Assembly (NCBI RefSeq): GCF_017052585.1
Contig: NZ_JAFFHZ010000001.1
Coordinates: forward strand, 4,960,001 to 5,024,000
Direction of reading: 5' to 3'
From: Paenibacillus apiarius
GTDB lineage: Bacteria > Bacillota > Bacilli > Paenibacillales > Paenibacillaceae
Length of the DNA stretch: 64,000 bases
Under the pieces are notes generated by a model. The model had not been told where the DNA came from, made no database searches, and saw nothing but the letters and a program-made list of their open reading frames with translations. Below are positions 1-8,663 of this stretch, one piece after another (the stretch's first letter is position 1; every line of letters starts with the position of its first letter). The position numbers were made by a program, and so were the translations under genes.

Positions 1-221
1 ACAACTGCATTATATCCTGTTTTTCCTGTAAGTTCATCCTTCGTTAGAACAAAATCACCGATGCGGATTTGTTCTATAGGCTTGAATCCTGTCTTCGTTT
101 GTACAGGCGTGCCGGCAGAGAAGCAATGCAAATTACAATTAGCGATGGATTGCGCAGAAGCAAGAGGAATACTTGTGAATGAAAGGATAAAAAATAACAT
201 CAAGGCAATAAATTTTTTCAT
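1..221 (-). CDS. Secreted HINT (intein-like) domain protein, 3' part cut by window edge
   Basis: The first 73 codons of a gene that runs off the left edge. Residues 1-24 form a signal peptide: MKK, a hydrophobic stretch rich in F, L and I, then a cleavage site at ASA. After a short stretch comes CFSAGTPVQTKTGF followed by a PIEQIRIGD segment, which is the start of a HINT/pretoxin-HINT autoprocessing domain with its characteristic leading Cys (residue 33). A strong ribosome binding site, GAGAAGGAGAAGAAC, directly precedes the ATG. In known proteins such HINT domains release a downstream C-terminal toxin or effector; that part is outside the window, so the cargo is unknown. The HINT call is from motif recognition. 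The immunity-type genes at 18.5-21.5 kb are too far away to be assigned to it. Confidence 0.75.
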   Translation of the reverse strand, partial: MKKFIALMLFFILSFTSIPLASAQSIANCNLHCFSAGTPVQTKTGFKPIEQIRIGDFVLTKDELTGKTGYNAV

Positions 222-273
222 GTTCTTCTCCTTCTCGTAAAAATAATCAATAGGATACTGCATTCATGATTGG

Positions 274-345
274 TTACGGAATGTTGTAGTCCATGCACTT
301 CATGTCCATGCTCGGGTTGAGATCAAGCAAACAGACAATAATCAT
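274..345 (-). CDS. Possible 23-residue peptide with strong ribosome binding site
   Basis: A short frame, MIIVCLLDLNPSMDMKCMDY followed by NIP and a TAA stop, is preceded on the minus strand by AAGGGGGGAAAGAA, one of the best Shine-Dalgarno sequences in the region. It lies about 50 bases upstream of the HINT gene on the same strand, so it could be a leader peptide or a small secreted or signalling peptide of that transcript. It has two Cys and three Met. No family is recognised. The evidence is only the start context and position, so a chance frame is quite possible. Confidence 0.3.
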   Translation of the reverse strand: MIIVCLLDLNPSMDMKCMDYNIP

Positions 346-591
346 TTCTTTCCCCCCTTATCTCGCGTCACACAGCAAGAATCGTCTATCTACGGTGCTG
401 GATGACAGATGGAAAATATATTGTTAAAAAATGATGTTTTTGAGTATAACAAAAATGGTGATTTATGTATTTAAAGTTTTGTAATAATTACCTAATTGAT
501 GGATTTGTATTGTGGAAGTGCTAGAGGATCGAAATTTGAAGCAGATAGAGAAATAGCTTATATTGTAGATCTATCGGTTCACTGATGCAAA

Positions 592-630
592 CAAGAGCCG
601 TAGGGAAAGCATTCTACGGCCTCTTTTATA
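592..630. terminator. Hairpin terminator
   Basis: GAGCCGTAG and CTACGGCCTC form a nearly perfect stem with one bulged base, followed by a short T run. It lies between the minus-strand genes on the left and the plus-strand gene at 678. Confidence 0.5.
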
Positions 631-677
631 AATCCCCATTGTAAGCCGGAAGTCGCAATTACGAAGGGGGCGCTGGC

Positions 678-1097
678 GTGAGGGTTTGCTTCGCTGGCTG
701 GATGATGCGTCAGCATCCGAATTCGGGGGAAGTGTTCGATCCTGCAACCGTAGTAGATCGCATTGACAAGACCGCCAACACGCAGATAGCCATTCCAGCA
801 ATACTGGATTTGGCGGATCACACCGTGATTTGGTGCGATCTTGCTTTGACCCGTAATCCGAATTTCTATAATAATGTGGAAGGACATCAGACTGGAGTTG
901 TCGCCATGGGCAAAGCGATGACTATGACAGCCAAGCCCAATCTGTATGATTTATTCCGTCTGCATGCGCTGGCGCGCGGACAGCTTGTAGAGCGGGAAGA
1001 GGAGGCGCAGATGGTATTTGCCCTTCAGCGCGGGATCACTCCGTTCGATATGGAGGAGATTATGGCGTCGTTCCTGGCTTCGTTCCTGGCTTCGTAG
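678..1097 (+). CDS. Small protein resembling the C-terminal domain of tellurite-cluster-associated proteins
   Basis: A 139-residue protein starting at GTG 678, with GAAGGGGG seven bases upstream. Residues 1-105 carry a pattern (phage-like 'R-CFAGWMMRQHPN', 'FDPATV', 'D-T-NTQIAIP-ILDL', 'V-W-DLAL-RNP-FYNNVE', 'GKAMT', 'KP-LYDLF-LHA-ARG') that I associate from memory with the C-terminal part of TerD-neighbourhood 'cytoplasmic' or MXAN_6230-like proteins. Those proteins are normally longer, so this may be a standalone domain or the remnant of a larger gene; the frame is open only to 645 upstream. The C-terminus ends in a small repeat, SFLASFLAS, made by a 12-base duplication. No ter genes are adjacent. 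Function unknown. Confidence 0.45.
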   Translation: MRVCFAGWMMRQHPNSGEVFDPATVVDRIDKTANTQIAIPAILDLADHTVIWCDLALTRNPNFYNNVEGHQTGVVAMGKAMTMTAKPNLYDLFRLHALARGQLVEREEEAQMVFALQRGITPFDMEEIMASFLASFLAS

Positions 1098-1360
1098 GGG
1101 GCAGCAGCGGTTTGTGTGTAACATCTTCGTGGAACGCAGGAAACGGTCGGAGAGATTAGGGGCCGTCCCATTTCTGTCCTTTCTATCATTTACTCCTATT
1201 TGTATTTGTGAAAGTCAGCTTCCTGATTTGGATTTTTGTGAGGCCAGATAACTTGAAAATATTTGCTTGTGATATACTGAGAAAGACATGAGACGCGGCT
1301 TGGTGCAAACTAGGGAGTATCAAGATATAAAAATGAAATAAAAATGCTGAAAACGGCCAG

Positions 1361-1403
1361 GTGCGAATGTGAAGCTCACATGAAATCCCGGGGGGATTCG
1401 CAC
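1361..1403. other. Structured CRISPR leader element
   Basis: GTGCGAA at 1361 pairs with TTCGCAC at 1397, and inside it TGTGA pairs with TCACA. This nested palindrome lies about 140 bases before the first CRISPR repeat, at the non-degenerate end of the array. From memory, very similar blocks lie next to type I-C arrays in other Firmicutes. It marks the leader side; no gene occupies 1251-1540. Confidence 0.5.
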
Positions 1404-1540
1404 TAATTTTCTTGACATATTATCCAATAAAGTTGATGGAAGCTGATTTGTTGAAGTTTATTTCAATCTAATTTGCTCATTTCCTATGAATTTTTAGTAA
1501 GAAACTGATTGCTTTGTTATATCTTATGCTATTTTTCGCT

Positions 1541-1778
1541 GTCGCATCCTATGCGGATGCGTGGATTGAAATACATGAGCCAGACGGCCCAAGAAGTAAT
1601 GATTGAGGAGTCGCATCCTATGCGGATGCGTGGATTGAAATTCTGATATCTCCCGTAGCACCCCATAGACCAGCACCGTCGCATCCTATGCGGATGCGTG
1701 GATTGAAATCGCGTTCAAGCCAGTATGTCGGCGCACCATGCTTGTGTCGCATCCCATGCGGATGGCGTGGATTGAAAT
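1541..1778 (+). CRISPR. Type I-C-like CRISPR array, 4 repeats and 3 spacers
   Basis: Three identical 32-base repeats (1541-1572, 1610-1641, 1678-1709) begin GTCGCATCCTATGCGGATGC and end GTGGATTGAAAT. This is the classic type I-C repeat with the palindrome GCATCC...GGATGC and the ATTGAAA tail. The spacers are 37, 36 and 36 bases (1573-1609, 1642-1677, 1710-1745). The fourth repeat (1746-1778) is degenerate: T to C in the loop and an extra G after GGATG. It is therefore the leader-distal end, which places the leader to the left. No cas genes are in the window, so adaptation and interference proteins must come from elsewhere or be lost. Confidence 0.97.
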
Positions 1779-1795
1779 TAAATCACAAAGAAATC

Positions 1796-1842
1796 AAAAA
1801 GAGCGTTTTAGCCCATGGACAGGCTTGAAACGCTCTTTTTGT
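1796..1842. terminator. Terminator closing the CRISPR array
   Basis: AAAAAGAGCGTTT and AAACGCTCTTTTT form a perfect stem, with a second short pairing (AGCC/GGCT) inside the loop, and a T run follows. It lies just after the last degenerate repeat. Confidence 0.8.
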
Positions 1843-1919
1843 TGTCTAGCAAATTGATGTGCAGTGAGTTCTGTCACAGGCGGCATCATATCAACCAAGC
1901 TATGATTCATCTTAGAGAG

Positions 1920-2088
1920 GTGTTCAAAAAGCCCGCTTTTGATCACGAAGAGATGCGGGAAGGAACTCGGCATCGAATCTTGCATTCACTCTTGAAGCCC
2001 GCTGCTCATGTAGTCTTGCCTACATTCCGCTGCTCCTTCTTCGAGTTCTTGCAACTTTCTCGGTGCTGAAAACCGGTTTTTTGAACAC
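1920..2088. repeat. Dispersed palindromic repeat, copy A
   Basis: This 169-base element begins GTGTTCAAAAAGCCCGCTTT and ends with the imperfect inverse, ...GAAAACCGGTTTTTTGAACAC. Internal blocks such as ACTCGGCATCGAATCTTGC and GTTCTTGCAACTTTCTCGGT are shared with copies at 42016-42181 and 48336-48462. The inverted ends and internal hairpins suggest a MITE-like or structured-RNA element. This copy lies directly upstream of the first cobalamin riboswitch. It encodes no convincing protein. Confidence 0.8.
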
Positions 2089-2114
2089 GCAATTAAAGTG
2101 CAAAAAATTCAACC

Positions 2115-2276
2115 TGATAAAAATTGAAAGAAAACTGAGCGGAGATCAGGGAAAGAGGTGCGATTCCTCTACAGGCCCTAGCTACTGTGAAGCGGACGAA
2201 ATCCCATTGATGTCACTGGAACCAATTTCCGGGAAGGCGGGAAAGTAGAATGATGCCAAGTCAGGAGACCTCCTCT
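2115..2276 (+). promoter_or_regulatory. Cobalamin riboswitch upstream of the cbi operon
   Basis: The core blocks of the B12 riboswitch appear in order: CAGGGAA, GAGGTGCGATTCCTC, ACAGGCCC, GCTACTGTGA, a variable arm, GGAAGGCGGGAAAG, then GATGCCAAGTCAGGAGACC. The aptamer lies about 190 bases before cbiC and is followed by hairpins and an intrinsic terminator at 2385-2416. The expected effect is that adenosylcobalamin binding ends transcription before the biosynthesis genes. The aptamer call is firm; the exact 5' boundary is approximate. Confidence 0.95.
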
Positions 2277-2384
2277 GTTCAGCCTTGCAACAACTTCTAA
2301 GGGAACAGTTGTCTATTGCAGAGAACCCAGGCACAAGTGTGTTCATTTCATAACACACCTGGATACTGCCTTTTCTTCGTATGG

Positions 2385-2416
2385 ACACGAGACCTTTAGG
2401 TTTCGTGTTTTTTTGT
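2385..2416 (+). terminator. Riboswitch-controlled terminator
   Basis: ACACGAGACC and GGTTTCGTGT form a 10-pair stem with a TTTA loop and a T7 run, 46 bases before cbiC. Earlier hairpins at 2290-2312 (ACAACT/AGTTGT) and 2328-2362 (CCAG..GTGTGTT/AACACAC..CTGG) could serve as competing structures. It is the natural expression platform for the upstream B12 aptamer. Confidence 0.85.
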
Positions 2417-2462
2417 TCCCTTTTTAGAGGTTGTAAGTTAACTCGGGAAAGGAGAGGGAAAA

Positions 2463-3095
2463 ATGGATTACATCAAAAATCCCAAGCGGATTGAAGAAAA
2501 AAGCTTTGAAATCATACAGGAAATCATTACGGAAACAAGACCTGAATATGCCTTCCGCAATCGGGAAGAGGAGCTGGTCATGAAACGGGCGATTCATACG
2601 ACGGCGGATTTTGACTATTTGGATAATCTCGTTTTTACGCATGATGCCTTGACGAAAATACGCGAAACGATCCGGCAGGGCGGCATCATTTTTACGGATA
2701 CGAATATGGCCCTGAGCGGCATGAATAAAAAGCTGCTGGAGCAATACGGCTGCCGCTACCGCTGCTACGTCAATGAGCCGGAAACGGCAGAGGTTGCCCA
2801 ACAGCAAGGCATCACCCGCTCCATGGCCGGGATTCAGCTTGCCGCCAGAGAGGCAGGGCGGAAATTGTTTGTCATCGGCAATGCGCCTACCGCCGTCTAT
2901 CAAATTTTAGAGATGGCGGCTGCCGGCGAATTGGATGTAGAAGCCGTCGTCGGTGTGCCGGTTGGATTTGTCGGGGCGGCCGAATCGAAAGAAGCGCTCT
3001 ATGAAAGCGACATTCCGGCGGTCGTTGCCCGCGGGCGGAAGGGCGGAAGCAATCTGGCGGCGGCCATCATGAACGCCGTGCTGTACGCGATGTAA
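2463..3095 (+). CDS. cbiC: Cobalt-precorrin-8 methylmutase (precorrin isomerase)
   Basis: A 210-residue protein of the CbiC/CobH family. It moves the C11 methyl group to C12 and so makes cobyrinate in the anaerobic B12 pathway. The family hallmark is visible at residues 40-52, [13 protein letters not shown], where His45 corresponds to the catalytic proton-shuttling His. Residues 60-75 and the VIGNAPTA and [11 protein letters not shown] segments match the substrate-binding loops. Its length is normal. The start has GGAAAGGAGAGGG upstream. It is the first gene after the riboswitch, and cbiD follows after 14 bases. Confidence 0.95.
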   Translation: MDYIKNPKRIEEKSFEIIQEIITETRPEYAFRNREEELVMKRAIHTTADFDYLDNLVFTHDALTKIRETIRQGGIIFTDTNMALSGMNKKLLEQYGCRYRCYVNEPETAEVAQQQGITRSMAGIQLAAREAGRKLFVIGNAPTAVYQILEMAAAGELDVEAVVGVPVGFVGAAESKEALYESDIPAVVARGRKGGSNLAAAIMNAVLYAM

Positions 3096-3109
3096 GAAGA
3101 GGTGGCCCG

Positions 3110-4231
3110 ATGGCAGACTATGTGTATTATGAGGGGAAAAAATTGCGCAAAGGCTATACGACAGGCACTTGCGCAGCTGCGGCGGCCAAAGCGGCTGCGG
3201 CCATGATCATCAAGCAGGAGAAGATAACCGGAGTTACGATAATCACGCCGAACGGAACATGCTTGCAGCTTCCGGTGGACAAGCAGCAATTTGCTCGGCA
3301 TACGGCAACGGCCGCCGTTCAAAAAGACGGCGGCGATGATATCGATGCGACGCATGGAATGTGGATTTTTGCGCAGGTCACCTTGAATGCGAACGGGGAC
3401 ATCAGAATCGACGGCGGGCAAGGCGTCGGGCGCGTGACGCAAAAGGGCATTGCGGTCCCGGTCGGGGAAGCGGCCATCAATCCGGTACCGCGCCGAATGA
3501 TTACTGCGGCCGTACGGGAAGAGATCGGCCCCGATCGAGGGGCGGATATCATCATTTTCGCGCCGGAAGGCGAAGAGCGTGCGGAGCGCACCATGAACAG
3601 CCGCCTGGGGATTATCGGCGGGATTTCCATTTTGGGAACGACCGGAATCGTAACTCCGATGTCCGAGGAGGGGTGGAAGCAGTCGCTGTCCATCGAACTC
3701 GAAATGAAAAAAGCGCAGGGTTTCCGGAAAGTGATTCTGGTTCCCGGGAATTACGGGGAGCGCTTTGTGGAAGAGCTGCTTGGCATTGACGGTAAATATG
3801 TGGTCTCCATGAGCAATTTCGTCGGCTACATGCTCAAAGAAACACAGCGCCTCGCGTTTGAACACGTGCTGATGGTAGGCCATTTCGGCAAATTGATTAA
3901 AGTGTCCGCCGGTATTTTCACAACGCACAGCAAAGATGCCGATGCGCGGGCAGAAATTATGGTGGCGAATCTGGCGCTTGCCGGAGCGCCCCTTCCCTTG
4001 CTCCAGCGAATTGCGGCCTGCACGACGACGGAAGCCGCCGGAGAAATGATGGTCGCGGAAGGGTATAGCGAGGTTTTTCAGACCATTACGGACAAAGTGA
4101 AGAAACGGGCAGAGGAGTTTTTGAAATACAGCAAACCGTTTGTGGGTATCGACGTCATCACGTTTTCAACCGAACGGGGAATGCTGGCTTCCACTTGCGA
4201 CATCTCAACCATCAGGGAGGCATGGCGATGA
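3110..4231 (+). CDS. cbiD: Cobalt-precorrin-5B C1-methyltransferase
   Basis: A 373-residue CbiD protein, which methylates C1 of the corrin ring in the oxygen-independent route. The N-terminal signature [18 protein letters not shown] is the family hallmark and the length is usual (about 360-380). CbiD is not related to the other methylases of the pathway and has no tetrapyrrole methylase fold. Its presence, with CbiK and CbiG, shows that the anaerobic pathway is used. The TGA stop overlaps the next start (ATGA at 4228-4231), suggesting coupled translation. Confidence 0.95.
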   Translation: MADYVYYEGKKLRKGYTTGTCAAAAAKAAAAMIIKQEKITGVTIITPNGTCLQLPVDKQQFARHTATAAVQKDGGDDIDATHGMWIFAQVTLNANGDIRIDGGQGVGRVTQKGIAVPVGEAAINPVPRRMITAAVREEIGPDRGADIIIFAPEGEERAERTMNSRLGIIGGISILGTTGIVTPMSEEGWKQSLSIELEMKKAQGFRKVILVPGNYGERFVEELLGIDGKYVVSMSNFVGYMLKETQRLAFEHVLMVGHFGKLIKVSAGIFTTHSKDADARAEIMVANLALAGAPLPLLQRIAACTTTEAAGEMMVAEGYSEVFQTITDKVKKRAEEFLKYSKPFVGIDVITFSTERGMLASTCDISTIREAWR

Positions 4232-4833
4232 TTCATATTGTCGGAATTGGCCCGGGAAGCCCGGAGCTGATGACAGGTGCGGGCGCTTTACTCATACAGA
4301 AGGCAGACGTGATTGTCGGCTCGAAGCGGCAGCTGGGCGAAATCCCGCAGGACAACCCGGCCGAACGCAAGCTTCTGCCCACGCAGCTCCCGGAGCTGGA
4401 AGCATTTTTGCTAGAGAGGATCGGTAAGGACATCGTGCTGCTCGCTTCCGGAGACCCGTTAATATATGGCATCGGAAATTGGGCGCTGCAGAAGTTCCCG
4501 CCGGAACAGCTTCAGATTGTACCCGGGATCAGCTCCATCCAATATTTGTGCAGCCGCTGCGGCATTGCCATGAACGACCTGTACATGACGAGCAGTCACG
4601 GAAAACAGCCTGATTTCGACTTTCTGCTCGCGCACCCGAAAGTGGCGATGGTCACGGACAGTAAGCTTGGACCGGCGGAAATCGCCCAGGAAATTCTGCG
4701 GCGGAAGCTCCACAAAACGCTCGTTATCGGAGAAAATCTCAGCTATCCCGATGAACGGTTGCACCGATTGAAGCCGGAGCAAGTTGCGGCTCGATATGAC
4801 ATGAATGTGGTGGTGATTTTGGATGAGGGATGA
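4228..4833 (+). CDS. cbiE: Cobalt-precorrin-7 C5-methyltransferase
   Basis: A 201-residue tetrapyrrole methylase. The glycine motif [16 protein letters not shown] opens the protein, and [13 protein letters not shown] is the second S-adenosylmethionine/substrate motif. It acts with CbiT, which is fused to it in many species (CobL) but is separate here. I chose ATG 4228 because it overlaps the cbiD stop as ATGA and is preceded by AGGGAGG; a start at 4222 would place that site too close. The stop lies inside the start of cbiT. Confidence 0.93.
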   Translation: MIHIVGIGPGSPELMTGAGALLIQKADVIVGSKRQLGEIPQDNPAERKLLPTQLPELEAFLLERIGKDIVLLASGDPLIYGIGNWALQKFPPEQLQIVPGISSIQYLCSRCGIAMNDLYMTSSHGKQPDFDFLLAHPKVAMVTDSKLGPAEIAQEILRRKLHKTLVIGENLSYPDERLHRLKPEQVAARYDMNVVVILDEG

Positions 4834-5398
4834 AGCCTTTATTCGCGGCAAGACGCCCATGACCAAGGCGGAGGTCCGCGCCGTATCCATTGACAAATTA
4901 GCGCTGGATGACACGAGCCGCCGATTTCTCGACGTTGGCGCCGGTACGGGAAGCGTAGCCCTTCAGGTTGCGAAGATGTTTCCCCATGTGTCGGTAACCG
5001 CGATCGAACGGAACGAAGAGGCGTTGTCCTTAATCGAACAGAACCGGCGGCAGCTGGCGCTTGACAATGTGGAGATTATGGCGGCAAAGGCTCCCGTCCC
5101 GCTGGACAATACCGTGTTAGACGCTATTTTTGTCGGCGGCAGCGGGGGGAAATTAACGGAGATCATCGATTGGAGCCATGCCTTGTTACAGCCGGGCGGC
5201 CAGCTTGTGCTCAATTTCATCTTGATGGAAAATGCCCTCGAAGCGGCAGCCTATCTCGAAAAAGGGCCCTGGCATGAAGTCGAGGTGATCCAGATGCAGG
5301 TATCGAAGTGGCATGAACTTGGACAAGGGCATTATTTTAAGCCCCAAAATCCGACCTTTATTATCGCTTGCCAAAAAGAGAGGAGCGGGACAGCATGA
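4823..5398 (+). CDS. cbiT: Cobalt-precorrin-6B C15-methyltransferase (decarboxylating)
   Basis: A 191-residue Rossmann-type methyltransferase. The SAM motif [16 protein letters not shown] is at residues 32-47, and the family segment [14 protein letters not shown] precedes it. CbiT methylates C15 and removes the C12 acetate carboxyl group. It overlaps cbiE by 11 bases and its stop overlaps the cbiF start (ATGA). With the neighbouring CbiE it makes up the two halves of CobL of the aerobic pathway. Confidence 0.93.
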   Translation: MRDEAFIRGKTPMTKAEVRAVSIDKLALDDTSRRFLDVGAGTGSVALQVAKMFPHVSVTAIERNEEALSLIEQNRRQLALDNVEIMAAKAPVPLDNTVLDAIFVGGSGGKLTEIIDWSHALLQPGGQLVLNFILMENALEAAAYLEKGPWHEVEVIQMQVSKWHELGQGHYFKPQNPTFIIACQKERSGTA

Positions 5399-6144
5399 CG
5401 AAAGTGCATTTTGTCGGGGCGGGGCCCGGAGATAAAGAACTCATTACATTGCGAGGGTACAACCTCCTGAAAGAGGCGGATGTCGTCATTTATGCCGGTT
5501 CGCTGGTGAACCCGGATTTGCTGGAGTACTGCAAAGAAGGCTGCGAAATCTACAACAGCGCCATCATGGATTTGATGGAGATTATCGATTGCATGGAACA
5601 GGGAGTGCAGGCCGGGAAGCAAGTCGTCCGCCTCCAGACAGGTGACTTTTCGATCTACGGTTCGATTCGGGAACAAACCGAGGAATTGAAAAAGCGGGAT
5701 ATAGAGTTCACCTGCACGCCTGGGGTAAGTTCATTCCTCGGGGCCGCCTCGCAGCTCGGTGTCGAGTATACCGTGCCGGAAGTGAGCCAAAGCGTGATTA
5801 TTACGCGCATGGAAGGCAGAACGCCGGTTCCGGAGAGGGAATCGCTGCGATCCTTTGCCGCGCACCGCACCTCGATGGTTATCTTCCTGTCGGTGCAAGC
5901 GGTCGAGAACGTGGTGGCAGAGCTTGTGGCAGGCGGTTATTCGGAGGATACGCCGGCGTCCGTCATCTATAAAGCGACCTGGGCGGATGAAAAAAAAGTA
6001 ACGGGAACCCTGCGGGATATTGCCGCCAAAGTAAGAGAGCAGGGCATCACGAAAACGGCGCTTATTATGGTAGGGGATTTTCTGGGCGAGACATTTTATT
6101 ATTCCAAGCTGTACGACAAGGATTTCTCGCATGAGTACAGATAA
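5395..6144 (+). CDS. cbiF: Cobalt-precorrin-4 C11-methyltransferase
   Basis: A 249-residue tetrapyrrole methylase of the CbiF/CobM type. [18 protein letters not shown] is the N-terminal SAM motif, and [18 protein letters not shown] is the second, characteristic of CbiF. It adds the C11 methyl group. The start at 5395 forms an ATGA overlap with the cbiT stop and is preceded by AGAGGAGCGGG. An upstream ATG at 5368 is less likely because it adds a non-conserved extension. Confidence 0.94.
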   Translation: MTKVHFVGAGPGDKELITLRGYNLLKEADVVIYAGSLVNPDLLEYCKEGCEIYNSAIMDLMEIIDCMEQGVQAGKQVVRLQTGDFSIYGSIREQTEELKKRDIEFTCTPGVSSFLGAASQLGVEYTVPEVSQSVIITRMEGRTPVPERESLRSFAAHRTSMVIFLSVQAVENVVAELVAGGYSEDTPASVIYKATWADEKKVTGTLRDIAAKVREQGITKTALIMVGDFLGETFYYSKLYDKDFSHEYR

Positions 6145-7192
6145 GAATACCGCCATCATTGCGGTCACGGAACACGGCAAAGCGCTTGCAGCCACGATCA
6201 AGGCGGCGCTGGCGGCAGATTGCTTTGTTCCAGAAAAGCTGCAATCCGAAGGATTTGCTGCGCTTCAGCCGGATTTTGCAGCCGGGATGCGTCTCCTTTT
6301 CCAGCAATATGATGCTCTTGTCTGCATTATGGCTGCGGGAATTGCCGTCAGGACGTTGGCTCCCGCCATCTCGGACAAGCTGTATGATCCGGCGGTGGTC
6401 GTGATGGATGAAAAAGGACATCATGCCATCAGTCTATTGTCGGGTCATGTGGGCGGAGCCAATGAATTGAGCCGGAAGCTGGCGGATCTTACGGGGGCAG
6501 CAGCCGTTATTACAACGGCAACGGACGTTCAGAAGGTGGCGGCGCTCGATATGATCGTGCCGTCCGTGCCTGCATGGATACCGGACTTTCGCGAGAACTC
6601 CAAGCGAATCAACGGGCTGCTGGCCGCCGGGAAAACCGTGTGCCTGTACGAAGAAGTGCCGGTACAGATCGACCGGCGGGGCTTCACACCGGTCACGAAT
6701 CCGCATGAGCTTCCGGAACAGACAGAAGCATTGGTGTGGGTCACGTATCGGTATCACCTGCCGGAATTGAACGTACACACGGTGAAGATGGTTCCGCAGA
6801 CACGCGTGCTTGGAGTCGGATGCCGTAAACAAACAGAGCCTGAACAGATGATGCAGGCGTTTACTGAATTTTGCATCCAGCATGATACCGATCCGCATTC
6901 CTTTTCCGCCATTGCCAGTATCGATATCAAAAAGAATGAACCGGCGATCAAGCAATTAGCGGAAAAATTGAATTGTCCCTTCATCACGTATACGGCAGTT
7001 CAGTTGCGTGAAGTCGCGGACAAATATCCGGTATCCGAGTTCGTCAGACAGACCGTGCAGGTTGGCAACGTAGCGTTATCCGCGGCCGATCTGGCCAGCG
7101 GGGGCCGGGTATTGACACCAAGGTTCGCTGCATGCGGGATCACAATGTCCATGGGAGAGAGAACGAAAATGAGCAATGGGGTGATGGCATGA
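6131..7192 (+). CDS. cbiG: Cobalt-precorrin-5A hydrolase
   Basis: A 353-residue CbiG protein, which opens the delta-lactone of cobalt-precorrin-5A and releases the two-carbon fragment as acetaldehyde. The N-terminal domain (1-130) contains the [13 protein letters not shown] segment and [19 protein letters not shown]. The C-terminal CbiG_C domain begins near [15 protein letters not shown]. CbiG occurs only in the anaerobic pathway. It overlaps cbiF by 14 bases and its stop forms ATGA with the cbiH start. Confidence 0.94.
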   Translation: MSTDKNTAIIAVTEHGKALAATIKAALAADCFVPEKLQSEGFAALQPDFAAGMRLLFQQYDALVCIMAAGIAVRTLAPAISDKLYDPAVVVMDEKGHHAISLLSGHVGGANELSRKLADLTGAAAVITTATDVQKVAALDMIVPSVPAWIPDFRENSKRINGLLAAGKTVCLYEEVPVQIDRRGFTPVTNPHELPEQTEALVWVTYRYHLPELNVHTVKMVPQTRVLGVGCRKQTEPEQMMQAFTEFCIQHDTDPHSFSAIASIDIKKNEPAIKQLAEKLNCPFITYTAVQLREVADKYPVSEFVRQTVQVGNVALSAADLASGGRVLTPRFAACGITMSMGERTKMSNGVMA

Positions 7193-7914
7193 TTTATGTT
7201 GTAGGAATTGGGCCAGGCGAGAGAGACATGATGACCGGAGAGGCGCTCGCAGCCATTCAAAAAGCGGATGTGATCGTGGGATACATTACGTATATCCGGC
7301 TGATTGAAGAACTTATCCAGGATAAAGAAGTGGTCAAAACGGGGATGCGGAAGGAAATCGACCGCTGTCAGGAAGCCGTCGATATTGCGAAAACAGGTAA
7401 AACCGTGGCGGTCGTATCCAGCGGAGATGCCGGGATTTACGGCATGGCCGGCCTGATTCTCGAGATTCTGGATAAAGAAAAAGAATCGATCGAAGTCGAG
7501 ATCGTGGCTGGCGTCACGGCGAGCATCGGCGCGGCGGCAAGACTGGGAGCGCCCCTGATGCATGATTTTTGCCATATCAGCTTAAGTGATTTGATGACGC
7601 CTTGGGAGGTCATCGAGAAGCGGGTGAAGCTGGCGGCGGAAGCCGATTTTGTCGTCTGCTTCTATAATCCGAGAAGCAAGGGCCGGTCGAACCATCTGCA
7701 GCATGCTTTGGAATTGATGATGGCCTATAAATCGCCTTCCACTCCGGTCGGGATCGTGAAGGACGTCGGCCGCAAAGAAGAACGAAAAATACTGACGACG
7801 ATGGCGGACATCGACTATGAAGAGGTGGATATGACGACGATGGTTATCGTCGGCAACAAGGAAACCTATGTTTCCAGCGGGCGAATGATCACGCCACGGG
7901 GTTATACGCTATGA
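7189..7914 (+). CDS. cbiH: Cobalt-factor III C17-methyltransferase
   Basis: A 241-residue tetrapyrrole methylase (CbiH/CobJ). The first motif is [20 protein letters not shown], followed by VVSSGDAGIYGMAGL; CFYNPRSKGR is typical of the C17 enzyme. It methylates C17 and drives ring contraction. ATG 7189 is chosen because it overlaps the cbiG stop as ATGA; an earlier in-frame ATG at 7132 would add 19 residues read from inside cbiG. The stop overlaps the cbiJ start. Confidence 0.93.
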   Translation: MIYVVGIGPGERDMMTGEALAAIQKADVIVGYITYIRLIEELIQDKEVVKTGMRKEIDRCQEAVDIAKTGKTVAVVSSGDAGIYGMAGLILEILDKEKESIEVEIVAGVTASIGAAARLGAPLMHDFCHISLSDLMTPWEVIEKRVKLAAEADFVVCFYNPRSKGRSNHLQHALELMMAYKSPSTPVGIVKDVGRKEERKILTTMADIDYEEVDMTTMVIVGNKETYVSSGRMITPRGYTL

Positions 7915-8645
7915 TCCTGATTTTCGGCGGGACCTCGGATAGTCTCGAGATTTGCGATTGGCTGCATGCCCGCGGGCATGATTATATCGTGTCCGTGGCT
8001 ACGGATTATGGCGAACAGCTGGCGAAGCAGCATGCCGAACATGTCATCTGCCAGCGGCTGGATGAAGCGGGCATGTGCCGGGTGATGCGCGAGAAGGCGG
8101 TCTCCCTGGTCATCGATGCGACCCATCCGTTCGCTGTGGAAGTATCCGGGAATGCAATGAACGCCGCCGGCAGCATGAATATTCCTTATGTTCGCTATGA
8201 AAGGTCATCCGGAGAGGCAGACCATCTTCATCTTGTCCGTGACATTGATGAAGCATGCCGCGCCGCATCGGCGTTGGGCGATCGGATTTTTCTGACGACC
8301 GGAAGCAAAAACTTGCCGGAGTATGTGGCAAAGCTCCCCGAAAAGCATGTGATCGCGAGAGTGCTGCCTGTGGCGGAAGTGATTGCTGCCTGTGAACAGC
8401 TCGGTTTGCTGGCCGACCAGATTATCGCGATGAAAGGACCGTTTTCCCAAGCATTGAATCAAGAGCTTTTTCGACAAACCGGCGCGGAAGTGATGATTAC
8501 GAAGGAAAGCGGGGCCAGGGGCGGCTTTGCCGAGAAAATAGCCGCTTGCCAAGAGCTCGGAATTCCTTGCGTCGTCATTCGGCGGCCGGCGCTGCCTTAT
8601 CCGAATGTCATTACAGACATCGATGAACTTGAGAAATATGTGTGA
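7911..8645 (+). CDS. cbiJ: Cobalt-precorrin-6A reductase
   Basis: A 244-residue CbiJ/CobK reductase that uses a nicotinamide cofactor to reduce the macrocycle. The Rossmann start MILIFGGTSDSLEICDWL and the segment LVIDATHPFAVEVSGNAM are the family signatures; FLTTGSKNL and GPFSQALNQELF lie at the expected places. Start and stop contexts fit the tightly packed operon: ATG 7911 overlaps the cbiH stop. Confidence 0.94.
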   Translation: MILIFGGTSDSLEICDWLHARGHDYIVSVATDYGEQLAKQHAEHVICQRLDEAGMCRVMREKAVSLVIDATHPFAVEVSGNAMNAAGSMNIPYVRYERSSGEADHLHLVRDIDEACRAASALGDRIFLTTGSKNLPEYVAKLPEKHVIARVLPVAEVIAACEQLGLLADQIIAMKGPFSQALNQELFRQTGAEVMITKESGARGGFAEKIAACQELGIPCVVIRRPALPYPNVITDIDELEKYV

Positions 8646-8663
8646 AAGAAAGGGGGAAAACCG

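Noticed and set aside
1412-1440. TTGACA in the CRISPR leader as part of a promoter.
   Set aside because: No acceptable -10 box lies at the right distance, so it is not reported as a promoter.
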